Below, in pieces: positions 1 through 6,545 of a stretch of DNA of 6,616 nucleotides. Source of the stretch: Peptostreptococcaceae bacterium (lineage in GTDB: Bacteria > Bacillota_A > Clostridia > Peptostreptococcales > Acidaminobacteraceae); assembly GCA_013619035.1 (NCBI GenBank), contig JABXKX010000132.1, forward strand, positions 1 through 6,616, read 5' to 3'. The first letter of the stretch is position 1; each line of letters begins with the position of its first letter. The translations under genes and the position numbers were made by a program. Under the pieces are notes generated by a model, which was given only the letters and a program-made list of their open reading frames with translations, did not search any database and was not told the DNA's origin.

Positions 1-1
1 T

Positions 2-53
2 ACTAATTTGTATTAACTAATTAAAAATTAGTTGCAAAACGAACAAATTAGTT
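2..53. repeat. Nested inverted repeats built on AATTAGTT, upstream of the marR-like gene
   Basis: The octamer AATTAGTT occurs at 26-33 and 46-53 and, inverted as AACTAATT, at 15-22. The heptamer ACTAATT also occurs at 2-8. The inner pair (15-22 and 26-33) is a perfect 8-bp inverted repeat with a 3-base spacer, 19 bases in all. An outer 10-bp inverted pair is formed by 2-11 and 43-52. The rightmost copy runs into the 16-base tandem repeat that starts at 49. The inverted copy reads AATTAGTTAATACA on the minus strand (22 down to 9), close to AATTAGTTATACA at 46-58. Seen directly: the symmetry. Inferred: these could be extra binding sites for the adjacent MarR-type repressor, or control elements of a divergent gene left of the window. 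No T-run follows, so a terminator is unlikely. Confidence 0.55.
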
Positions 54-83
54 ATACAGTATAATAGTTATACAGTATAACTA
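49..83. promoter_or_regulatory. Putative MarR operator: two tandem 16-bp repeats with palindromic cores
   Basis: A 16-base unit, TAGTTATACAGTATAA, is repeated perfectly and without a gap at 49-64 and 65-80. The second copy, with its 3' flank, is a perfect 19-base palindrome (65-83): 9-base arms TAGTTATAC and GTATAACTA around a central A. The first copy keeps a shorter palindrome at 52-64 (TTATAC-A-GTATAA). MarR-family dimers typically bind palindromes of this size placed over their own promoter. This pair lies 16 to 50 bases before the start codon and overlaps a TATAAT box, as expected for autorepression. The 16-bp centre-to-centre spacing is about one and a half helical turns, so two dimers would sit on roughly opposite faces. 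The repeat is certain; its role as an operator is inferred. Confidence 0.75.
60..65 (+). promoter_or_regulatory. Candidate -10 box (TATAAT) of the marR-ABC operon
   Basis: A perfect TATAAT lies at the junction of the two operator repeats, 33 bases before the ATG at 99. It would give a start near 72 and a leader of roughly 27 bases. No good -35 hexamer is found 16-18 bases upstream; that stretch is A-rich. The nearest candidate, TTGCAA at 32-37, is too far away (22-base spacer). The promoter may be weak, or the box may come from the palindrome itself. Confidence 0.5.
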
Positions 84-98
84 TTAAAGGAGTAAAAT

Positions 99-527
99 AT
101 GATTAGAGAGAATTTGATTAAATACATATTGGATATTTATCCTATGGTACATAGAAGACTATTCAAAGAATTAAGAGAACATAAAATACAAGGGCAACAT
201 AACAAGATACTATTTACAATAATGAAAGATGATGGTCAGCAAATGAATCATTATTGTGAGAAACTGCTCATTTCTAAGCCTAATTTTACTAAAGCTGCAA
301 AGCGACTCATTGACTTTGGATACGTTGAAAGAGTAAATGATGAGAACGATAGAAGAGTAATAAAGCTATTCATTACAGAAGAAGGTAAGAAAAGTATTAC
401 TGCAAACAGAAAAGTTATGAAAGCTGTGTTACAGAAGAAATTCGAACAGCTGAGTGATGAAGATATTGAAACTTTAATCAGTAGTTTCAAGACAATTGAA
501 TCAATATTCGACAAACTTGAAGATTAG
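99..527 (+). CDS. MarR family winged helix-turn-helix transcriptional regulator
   Basis: This is a 142-residue cytosolic DNA-binding protein, the usual length for MarR regulators, which act as dimers and release DNA when a small, often drug-like, ligand binds. The N-terminal helix (about 1-30) and C-terminal helices (about 97-141) should form the dimer interface. The helix-turn-helix spans about 46-74, with the recognition helix near SKPNFTKAAKRLIDFGYVER (59-78). The wing follows, with the family-typical D-x-x-D-R-R motif (81-86) and then the strand RVIKLFITEEG. The ATG is preceded by AAAGGAG (86-92) at 6 bases, which supports this start. It is the first gene of an operon with two ABC exporter genes, 9 bases upstream of the first. 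The same regulator-pump-pump order is known for satRAB of Streptococcus suis. It probably represses its own operon through the palindromes at 49-83. There is one cysteine (C53), but nothing else suggests redox sensing. The family is clear; the ligand is unknown. Confidence 0.93.
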   Translation: MIRENLIKYILDIYPMVHRRLFKELREHKIQGQHNKILFTIMKDDGQQMNHYCEKLLISKPNFTKAAKRLIDFGYVERVNDENDRRVIKLFITEEGKKSITANRKVMKAVLQKKFEQLSDEDIETLISSFKTIESIFDKLED

Positions 528-536
528 GAGAGAGGT

Positions 537-2261
537 ATGTTAAAACTATTTAAAAGTTTAAAACCTTACTGGGCTTCGGTTATTGGATTAGTATTGTTTA
601 TATTCATAAAATCAATGTCAGAACTTTATCTACCTACATTGATGGGAAACATAGTTGATAAAGGGATAGTGGGTAACGATACAGGTTATATTTTAAGTAC
701 AGGAGTCTTGATGCTTCTGGTTACATTAGTAGGTACTGTGGCTGCCTTGGTTGCGAATTATCTATCAACTAAGACAGGCACTGCATTTGGAAGAGATTTA
801 AGAAACCATGTGTTCACAAAAGTAGAGAGCTTCTCACTCCATGAATTTGACCAGAAAGGTACAGCATCTCTGATTACTAGAACGACAAATGATATTACAC
901 AAGTTCAGAATTTTTTGCTTGCAGTGTTTAAGATGGTTGTTAAAGCTCCGATCATGACAGTGGGTGGTATAATAATGGCGGTGTCTAAAGATGCAAAACT
1001 ATCATTGATTCTAATTGGAGTTATTTTCGTACTAGCGGTGGTGATCGGAATCGTTGCTAAAATCAGCATTCCACTATTCAAATCGATGCAAAAGAAAATC
1101 GACAATTTGAATCGCGTTATGCGTGAAAGACTTACTGGTGTTAGAGTAATCAGAGCTTTCAATAGAGTAGATAAAGAAAAGGAAAAGTTTAAAAGTGCCA
1201 ATTATGACCTTACAGGCACAACAATCAAAGTAAATAAGATCATGGCACTGTTAATGCCGCTAATGATGCTTTTGATGAACATCACAACAATTGTAATTGT
1301 TTGGTTAGCTTCATACAGAATCGATATGGGTGGCATGCAAGTTGGTGACTTGATGGCATTTATCCAGTACGTTATGCAAATAATGTTCGCACTTGTAATG
1401 TTTACTATGGTGTTTGTAATGGTACCGAGAGCTTCAGTATCTGCGACTAGGATCAATGAAGTGCTAGATATCGATCCAGACATAAAAGATTTTGACTCAG
1501 TAGAGAAATTCACAGAAAAAGGTACGTTAGAGTTTAAAAACGCATCATTTAAGTATCACGGCGCAGAAGAGAATGCCATTGAAGACATATCATTCAAAGC
1601 GTTGCCGGGTCAAGTAACTGCTATTATCGGAGGTACAGGTTCAGGTAAAACTACGCTGGTTAACATGATTCCTAGATTTTATGATGTTACAGATGGAGAT
1701 GTTTTGTTAAACGGCATATCAGTTAAGAATATGACTCAAGAGCAATTGAGAAAAAAGATAGGGTTTGTCCCTCAAAAGGGGGTACTATTCTCGGGCACCA
1801 TCAAAGAAAATGTCAGTTTTGGTTCAGAGAACATGTCTGTTGAAACGATTGTAAAGGCTTTGGAGGTTGCACAGGCATCAGAATTTGTTACCAAGATGGA
1901 TGATGGAATAGAATCAGAAATAACACAAGGTGGTACTAATGTATCTGGAGGTCAGAAGCAAAGGTTATCCATTGCAAGAGCGTTAGCCAAAAAACCAGAA
2001 ATATATATATTTGATGACAGTTTCTCTGCTTTAGACTTCAAAACGGATGCAAAACTTAGAAGTGCATTAAAAAATGAGACTAAATTAGGCACAGTGATAA
2101 TCGTTGCACAACGTTTCACTACAGTTATGAACGCAGACCAGATCATTGTTTTAGACGACGGTAAAATAGCTGATATTGGTATGCATAAAGAATTACTTAA
2201 GAGGAGTTTGATTTATCGGGAAATAGTATTATCACAAATGTCTGAGGAGGAGGTTTCATGA
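537..2261 (+). CDS. Heterodimeric ABC exporter subunit with degenerate ATP site (multidrug type)
   Basis: This is a 574-residue half-transporter with a membrane domain followed by an ATPase domain. Six hydrophobic segments lie near residues 11-33, 51-77, 126-150, 155-176, 235-260 and 269-297. The nucleotide-binding domain starts near 328, with an aromatic A-loop residue Y340, Walker A GGTGSGKT (365-372), Q-loop Q413 in VPQKG, signature VSGGQ (469-473), Walker B IFDD (491-494) and D-loop SALD (497-500). Two catalytic positions are altered: D494 replaces the Walker B glutamate, and Q525 (VAQR) replaces the switch histidine. Its signature motif is intact. This is the degenerate-site partner pattern of TM287/288-like and BmrCD-like exporters, so it should pair with the product of the next gene, whose start overlaps this stop. 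AGGAG (526-530), overlapping the marR stop, serves as ribosome binding site. Substrates cannot be read from sequence; drug or lipid-like compounds are likely from family and from the MarR context. Confidence 0.93.
   Translation: MLKLFKSLKPYWASVIGLVLFIFIKSMSELYLPTLMGNIVDKGIVGNDTGYILSTGVLMLLVTLVGTVAALVANYLSTKTGTAFGRDLRNHVFTKVESFSLHEFDQKGTASLITRTTNDITQVQNFLLAVFKMVVKAPIMTVGGIIMAVSKDAKLSLILIGVIFVLAVVIGIVAKISIPLFKSMQKKIDNLNRVMRERLTGVRVIRAFNRVDKEKEKFKSANYDLTGTTIKVNKIMALLMPLMMLLMNITTIVIVWLASYRIDMGGMQVGDLMAFIQYVMQIMFALVMFTMVFVMVPRASVSATRINEVLDIDPDIKDFDSVEKFTEKGTLEFKNASFKYHGAEENAIEDISFKALPGQVTAIIGGTGSGKTTLVNMIPRFYDVTDGDVLLNGISVKNMTQEQLRKKIGFVPQKGVLFSGTIKENVSFGSENMSVETIVKALEVAQASEFVTKMDDGIESEITQGGTNVSGGQKQRLSIARALAKKPEIYIFDDSFSALDFKTDAKLRSALKNETKLGTVIIVAQRFTTVMNADQIIVLDDGKIADIGMHKELLKRSLIYREIVLSQMSEEEVS
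2244..2253 (+). promoter_or_regulatory. Purine-rich ribosome binding site inside the upstream ABC gene
   Basis: GAGGAGGAGG holds two overlapping AGGAGG cores, 7 and 4 bases before the ATG at 2258. The same bases encode three consecutive glutamates near the end of the first ABC subunit. With the ATGA stop-start overlap (2258-2261), this points to translational coupling of the two subunits. Confidence 0.8.
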
Positions 2262-4126
2262 AGAACGATAACTTAAAAGAAAAGAAACCTTCAAGAGGCT
2301 TTGGACCTGGTCATGCGATGGGCAGGCCTGTTGAAAAAGCAAAAGATTTCGAAGGTACTCTGAAAAGATTGTTACGTTATTTGAAACCTAGAAGAATTCA
2401 GTTGATTTTTGTGATACTATTTGCGATTCTCAGTACCGTATTTACAATCGTTACACCTAAGGTTTTAGGAAAAGCAATTACTAAACTGTTTGAAGGATTC
2501 TTCATGAAACTGAATGGTGCTCCTGGGGCGGCTATCGATTTTAGCTACATCCTATATATTCTTGCTATTGTAGGGTCATTATATGTTGCGAGTTTTGTAT
2601 TTTCATATATCATGCGATTCATCATGGCTAGCGTAGCGCAATTGACCGTTAGAGAGATGAGAGAGGATGTAAATCAGAAACTGGGTAAATTGCCTTTAAG
2701 TTTTTTTGATTCACGTCCTCATGGTGACATATTATCAAGAGTATCAAACGATATAGATACAGTAAGTTCTACTCTTGAACAGAGTATGACACAGTTAATT
2801 ACTGCAGTTATCACAATTATTGGCGTAATTATCATGATGTTATCAATAAGTCCATTATTGACACTTGTTGTACTTGTAACACTACCGTTGAGTATAGTGA
2901 TTACTAGAAAAATATCGAAGAAGTCTCAAAAGTATTTCAAGAAACAACAAAAGATATTAGGTGAACTGAATGGTCATGTTGAAGAAATGTATACTGGACA
3001 TCAAGTGGTGAAGCTTTTCGGTCATGAGAAGCAATCAATTGAAGAATTTGAAAGAATTAATGAGGAATTATATGCAGTAAGCTGGAAAGCCCAGTTTATT
3101 TCAGGCATCATAATGCCATTGATGACAATCGTCAATAATTTCAGTTATGTATTCGTTTCTGTTGGTGGAGGGCTATTAGTCGCAAAAGGCAGTATATCGA
3201 TTGGTGACGTTCAAGCGTTTATCAGTTATTCAAAAAGCTTTGGACAACCAATCGTCCAAACGGCATCCATTGTTAACATGATCCAATCGACAATAGCAGC
3301 GGCAGAAAGAGTTTTTGAAATAATTGATGAAGAAGAAGAGGTTGCTGTAGAAGAAGGAAGAACATTTGATGAACTGCATGGAGTTGTTAAATTCAATCAT
3401 GTGAAGTTTGGATACTCTGAAGACAAAGTGTTGATGAAAGACATGAGTATTGATGTAAGAAGCGGTCAAACTGTTGCGATAGTAGGACCAACCGGTGCGG
3501 GAAAGACAACGCTTGTTAATCTTCTTATGAGATTCTATGAAATACAGGATGGTGAAATTACTGTAGATGGAATCAACATAAACGAGTTTGATAGAGGATA
3601 TCTAAGAAATAAATTCGGTATGGTGCTGCAGGATACATGGCTGTTCAATGGATCGATTAAGGACAACATTGCTTATGGTAGAGAAGGTGCATCAGATAAT
3701 GAAATATATGAAGCATCCAGTGCTGCATACGCTGACCACTTTATCAGGACACTTCCAAAGGGATACGATACAATTTTAAACGAAGATGCCAATAACATAT
3801 CACAAGGCCAAAAGCAGCTGCTAACAATAGCCAGGGCAATACTCGCAGATCCTTCTATATTGATACTAGATGAAGCAACTAGTAGCGTGGATACAAGAAC
3901 TGAAATCCAAATCCAAAATGCGATGAACAAACTTATGGAAGGTCGTACAAATTTTGTTATCGCTCATAGGTTATCGACAATTAGGGATGCTGATATAATA
4001 TTAGTAATGAATGAAGGTTCAATTATTGAAAAAGGAAACCATGAAGCGTTAATGATACAGAATGGTTTCTACGCTGACCTTTATAACAGTCAATTTGTTG
4101 GTGTAATGGAAGAGATTGCAGTATAG
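2258..4126 (+). CDS. Heterodimeric ABC exporter subunit with consensus catalytic residues (multidrug type)
   Basis: This is a 622-residue half-transporter and the probable obligate partner of the preceding gene product. A Gly/Pro/Met-containing cytosolic extension (about 1-30, with GFGPGHAMGRP at 14-24) precedes the first membrane helix; such tails are common in this subunit class. Hydrophobic segments lie near 47-70, 96-124, 178-196, 198-216 and 279-302, and a weaker sixth near 315-345. The ATPase domain has A-loop Y386, Walker A GPTGAGKT (410-417), Q-loop Q458, Walker B LILDE (535-539) with catalytic E539, and switch H570 in VIAHR. Its signature is ISQGQ (514-518) instead of LSGGQ, with Gln in place of the first Gly. 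In a head-to-tail dimer, its intact Walker motifs face the intact VSGGQ of the partner (consensus site). Its altered signature faces the partner's D494/Q525 (degenerate site). The start is fixed by the 4-base overlap and strong ribosome binding site. An intrinsic terminator follows 73 bases after the stop. Confidence 0.93.
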   Translation: MKNDNLKEKKPSRGFGPGHAMGRPVEKAKDFEGTLKRLLRYLKPRRIQLIFVILFAILSTVFTIVTPKVLGKAITKLFEGFFMKLNGAPGAAIDFSYILYILAIVGSLYVASFVFSYIMRFIMASVAQLTVREMREDVNQKLGKLPLSFFDSRPHGDILSRVSNDIDTVSSTLEQSMTQLITAVITIIGVIIMMLSISPLLTLVVLVTLPLSIVITRKISKKSQKYFKKQQKILGELNGHVEEMYTGHQVVKLFGHEKQSIEEFERINEELYAVSWKAQFISGIIMPLMTIVNNFSYVFVSVGGGLLVAKGSISIGDVQAFISYSKSFGQPIVQTASIVNMIQSTIAAAERVFEIIDEEEEVAVEEGRTFDELHGVVKFNHVKFGYSEDKVLMKDMSIDVRSGQTVAIVGPTGAGKTTLVNLLMRFYEIQDGEITVDGININEFDRGYLRNKFGMVLQDTWLFNGSIKDNIAYGREGASDNEIYEASSAAYADHFIRTLPKGYDTILNEDANNISQGQKQLLTIARAILADPSILILDEATSSVDTRTEIQIQNAMNKLMEGRTNFVIAHRLSTIRDADIILVMNEGSIIEKGNHEALMIQNGFYADLYNSQFVGVMEEIAV

Positions 4127-4199
4127 AGTGGGAAATTTGATGGATTGAAAACAGTGTTAAGTTATTCGAATAAATAATTACAAACGAAGACAGATCCTT

Positions 4200-4228
4200 A
4201 AAACCAGCGATGTTTCGCTGGTTTTTTT
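4200..4228 (+). terminator. Rho-independent terminator of the marR-ABC-ABC operon
   Basis: The perfect 10-bp inverted repeat AAACCAGCGA (4201-4210) and TCGCTGGTTT (4215-4224) flanks a TGTT loop, extendable by one A-T pair (4200 with 4225). A run of seven T (4222-4228) forms the end of the stem and the tail. It lies 73 bases after the second ABC gene and 86 bases before the next start codon. On the opposite strand the T-tract is only four long, so it probably works mainly on + strand transcripts. Confidence 0.92.
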
Positions 4229-4246
4229 CGCAGAAATCAAAATGAA

Positions 4247-4277
4247 TTGTATGAATTTTATATTGAATGGGTATATA
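4247..4277 (+). promoter_or_regulatory. Weak candidate promoter for the secreted propeller gene
   Basis: TTGTAT (4247-4252) and TATATA (4272-4277) could serve as -35 and -10 boxes, but the 19-base spacer is longer than ideal and neither hexamer is perfect. A promoter is expected here because a strong terminator lies just upstream. No other pair in 4229-4314 looks better. Confidence 0.3.
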
Positions 4278-4302
4278 CATCGTAAAACAGCGAAAAAGAA
4301 AT

Positions 4303-4306
4303 GAGG
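4303..4306 (+). promoter_or_regulatory. Ribosome binding site that decides the start of the propeller gene
   Basis: GAGG (within ATGAGGTTG) lies 8 bases before the ATG at 4315. The in-frame upstream ATG at 4267 has no purine-rich site before it. Starting there would add 16 charged residues in front of a normal signal peptide. The start at 4315 is therefore preferred. Confidence 0.8.
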
Positions 4307-4314
4307 TTGAAATC

Positions 4315-6447
4315 ATGAAAAAGACAATTGCATTGTTATTGGCACTAATGTTGGTAATCACAGTTATTCCTACATTCACATCAGCAGAGACTACCTATGT
4401 GGAAGTAAACAAGAGCGTTTACTCTTCTAAGGACTATATCCCACTAAGGGAAACATTCGAAGGGCTGGGCTATAAAGTGACCTGGCAATCGGAAACTCGG
4501 ATGGTGGAAATTGAAAAAGGCGATGACATAGTATATGTAAGAGCGGATGAGAGGTACTTGCTGATAAACGGAGTACTCGTAGATGGTATTACCGCTCCTC
4601 TAATCGTAAATGGACGTATGTACTTAGCCACAGAGACAGTGGAAAAGGTATTTGAATCATATAGTCTGTTAACGCCATCAACTGTCAGGATTCATGACGT
4701 ACTTAAAGGTTTGGATAGTGAACTGCCGAAACTGAACAGCAAAGCTGAATATGAAAAGCTTCTGTCATTTTATAATACTCAAGATGGCTATTATAAAACT
4801 TATGATGATGGCATTTTTGATAATGACATGGCGCCATCTGAGGGAGTAAGAGAAGAAACCGCTGAAGCAGATGTTTCTGAGACAAATGTTCAAGTTGAAG
4901 GTGTTGATGAAGCTGATATTGTTAAAATTGATGCAAATTTCATTTATGCTCTGAGCGACAAGAAACTGCAAATAATGACAACTGGCAGAGGTAACGTGAA
5001 AGTTCTTCATACCGTTCAGGAAGCAGGCTTTTGGCCACAACAGTTATTTATAACAGATGAAAAATTAATACTTATTGGTAATGAAACAATTACTGATGTA
5101 CAAGTATCTGAAGAAGACAATCGTATCATGATTATACCTGTGCACAGACAGGATGTTCTGATGGTTAAATGCTATGACATAAGAAACCTGGAAAATGAAG
5201 CCCCTAAGCTCCTTAAATCATTTGGTGTAGAGGCGAGTTATCTTTCTGCGCGTCTAGTGGATGACTACGTGTATGTGGTAGCAAATCAAACTATGTTTTA
5301 TGGAGAACCGATAGAACCTACGATTATTGAAATGGATGAGATGAACCAGATAAGTAATACTTCAATCGGCTACGAAGAAATAATGTACTTTCCTGGACAT
5401 GTCAAAAACAGTATTTTATATACTATGGGTATAGACCTTAATAATTTAACCGTAGACGGACTCGACGTAGATACGTATATTGGAGGAGGGAACACTCTAT
5501 ATGCCGATAAAGACAGTCTTTACTTGACGTTGAATAAAAACAGCGGAATGTGGTGGAGAGGCTGGGAGACTAGTACTGACTTGTTCTCTTTTAATCTAGA
5601 TCAAGGCCAAATAGAATTCAAGGCGAAAGGAAATGTTCCTGGCTATATAATCAACCAGTTCGCAATGGATGAGTTTGGTGGATACTTCAGAATTGCCACT
5701 ACAAGATGGGGATCTGAAGACATTGCTCTTGGAAATACGACTCTTAACAACCTTTACATTTTTGATGAAAATCTCAAACAGGTTGGAGAAGTAGAAAACC
5801 TTGCACCTGGTGAAACTATTTACAGCACAAGAATGATTGATAATAAAGTTTATATGGTGACATTTAGGCAAGTTGATCCATTTTATGTGATAGATACTAC
5901 AACTCCAGAGAAACCTGTAGTATTAGGCTACTTAAAGATTCCAGGTTATAGTTCTTACCTACATCCTTATGATGATAAAACATTAATTGGTGTTGGTATG
6001 GAAACAAAAATGGTTCAAGGAAGAGTTGTTAACGATGGTGTTAAGATTTCGCTTTTCGATGTCAGTGATTTTAACAATCCAGTTGAAAAGGACAAAGTCA
6101 TTCTTGGAACAGGGAACAGCAGTACAGATGTGACATATGATCATAAAGCATTTCTTTTCGATAAAGAGAAGAACATCCTGGCGATACCTGTTCAAATTAT
6201 AAGTGGTGATTACACCAGACATTCAAAAGATGCTTATGTATTTAATTTTACTGCAGAAGGCATGTTAAACTTCAAAGGCAGAATAGCTCATTCAACAACA
6301 TTTGAAAGTGAAAGTTCATACTACGATCATAATGACAGCGTCACTAGGATTATGTTTATAGGAAATGACCTTTATACTCTTTCAAACAATTGGCTTAAGC
6401 TCAATGACTTCGAAACACTCAAGTCATTAGATGTGTTGAGAAGATAG
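4315..6447 (+). CDS. Secreted protein with copper-amine-oxidase-N-like domain and C-terminal beta-propeller
   Basis: Counted from the ATG at 4315, the product is 710 residues. Residues 1-24 are a classical signal peptide (MKK, a hydrophobic core, then TFTSA before ETT). It has no lipobox cysteine, C-terminal membrane anchor or LPXTG, so it is probably released or held at the wall non-covalently. Residues of about 28-115 resemble the copper amine oxidase N-terminal-like domain common in clostridial surface proteins (YIPLRETFEGLGYKVTW, then ITAPLIVNGRMYLATETV). A charged linker (about 130-190) leads to the Beta_propel/COG4880 domain, distantly WD40-like. Its hallmarks include VEGVDEADIVKID (194-206), VDPFYVID (520-527), IPGYSSYLHPYDD (542-554), KISLFDVSDFNNP (577-589) and YDHKAFLFD (608-616). 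The C-terminus looks complete. Function is unknown for the family; a binding or scaffold role outside the cell is only inferred. The gene is separated from the ABC operon by a terminator, and no terminator follows it before the DUF362 gene. Confidence 0.88.
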   Translation: MKKTIALLLALMLVITVIPTFTSAETTYVEVNKSVYSSKDYIPLRETFEGLGYKVTWQSETRMVEIEKGDDIVYVRADERYLLINGVLVDGITAPLIVNGRMYLATETVEKVFESYSLLTPSTVRIHDVLKGLDSELPKLNSKAEYEKLLSFYNTQDGYYKTYDDGIFDNDMAPSEGVREETAEADVSETNVQVEGVDEADIVKIDANFIYALSDKKLQIMTTGRGNVKVLHTVQEAGFWPQQLFITDEKLILIGNETITDVQVSEEDNRIMIIPVHRQDVLMVKCYDIRNLENEAPKLLKSFGVEASYLSARLVDDYVYVVANQTMFYGEPIEPTIIEMDEMNQISNTSIGYEEIMYFPGHVKNSILYTMGIDLNNLTVDGLDVDTYIGGGNTLYADKDSLYLTLNKNSGMWWRGWETSTDLFSFNLDQGQIEFKAKGNVPGYIINQFAMDEFGGYFRIATTRWGSEDIALGNTTLNNLYIFDENLKQVGEVENLAPGETIYSTRMIDNKVYMVTFRQVDPFYVIDTTTPEKPVVLGYLKIPGYSSYLHPYDDKTLIGVGMETKMVQGRVVNDGVKISLFDVSDFNNPVEKDKVILGTGNSSTDVTYDHKAFLFDKEKNILAIPVQIISGDYTRHSKDAYVFNFTAEGMLNFKGRIAHSTTFESESSYYDHNDSVTRIMFIGNDLYTLSNNWLKLNDFETLKSLDVLRR

Positions 6448-6545
6448 TCGTTAATTAACAGATATGCGCACTATAAAAATGTAGGGATTTTGTTGTACAT
6501 TCAAGCTATAAAAAATGACTAGAAACGAATGGTGAGGTAAATCGG

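Noticed and set aside
251..263. Single cysteine C53 of the MarR protein (codon 255-257) as a redox switch
   Set aside because: OhrR-type sensors use a conserved N-terminal cysteine. Here the lone cysteine lies near the DNA-binding helices, and no oxidative-stress gene is nearby.
905..1513. Two minus-strand open frames (905-1201 and 1202-1513) inside the first ABC gene
   Set aside because: They lie fully antisense to a conserved membrane domain. Their hydrophobic, Ile/Thr/Ser-rich translations are what the reverse strand of such a gene yields.
4127..4199. Possible riboswitch, small RNA or small gene between the second ABC gene and the terminator
   Set aside because: There is no conserved RNA motif, no paired structure beyond the terminator hairpin, and no short frame with a ribosome binding site.
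4267..4314. Longer form of the propeller protein starting at the upstream ATG
   Set aside because: There is no ribosome binding site before 4267. The 16 extra charged residues would sit in front of a standard signal peptide, and the ATG at 4315 has a well-placed GAGG.
4023..4379. 118-codon open frame on the minus strand across the terminator region
   Set aside because: It overlaps the end of the ABC gene, the terminator hairpin and the signal peptide of the next gene. Its translation resembles no family I recognise and has low-complexity features of antisense AT-rich DNA.
5596..6222. Minus-strand open frames (5596-5871 and 5983-6222) inside the propeller gene
   Set aside because: They are antisense to a clearly coding and conserved domain, and neither translation shows a recognisable motif.
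6478..6501. Inverted AATGTA / TACATT as a possible terminator after the propeller gene
   Set aside because: The arms are only 6 bases and AT-rich, the loop is 12 bases, and no T-run follows. It is too weak to call.
6472..6512. TATAAA boxes (6472-6477 and 6507-6512) as a promoter for the DUF362-like gene
   Set aside because: Neither has a credible -35 hexamer at 16-18 bases. TATAAA is expected by chance in DNA of this composition.
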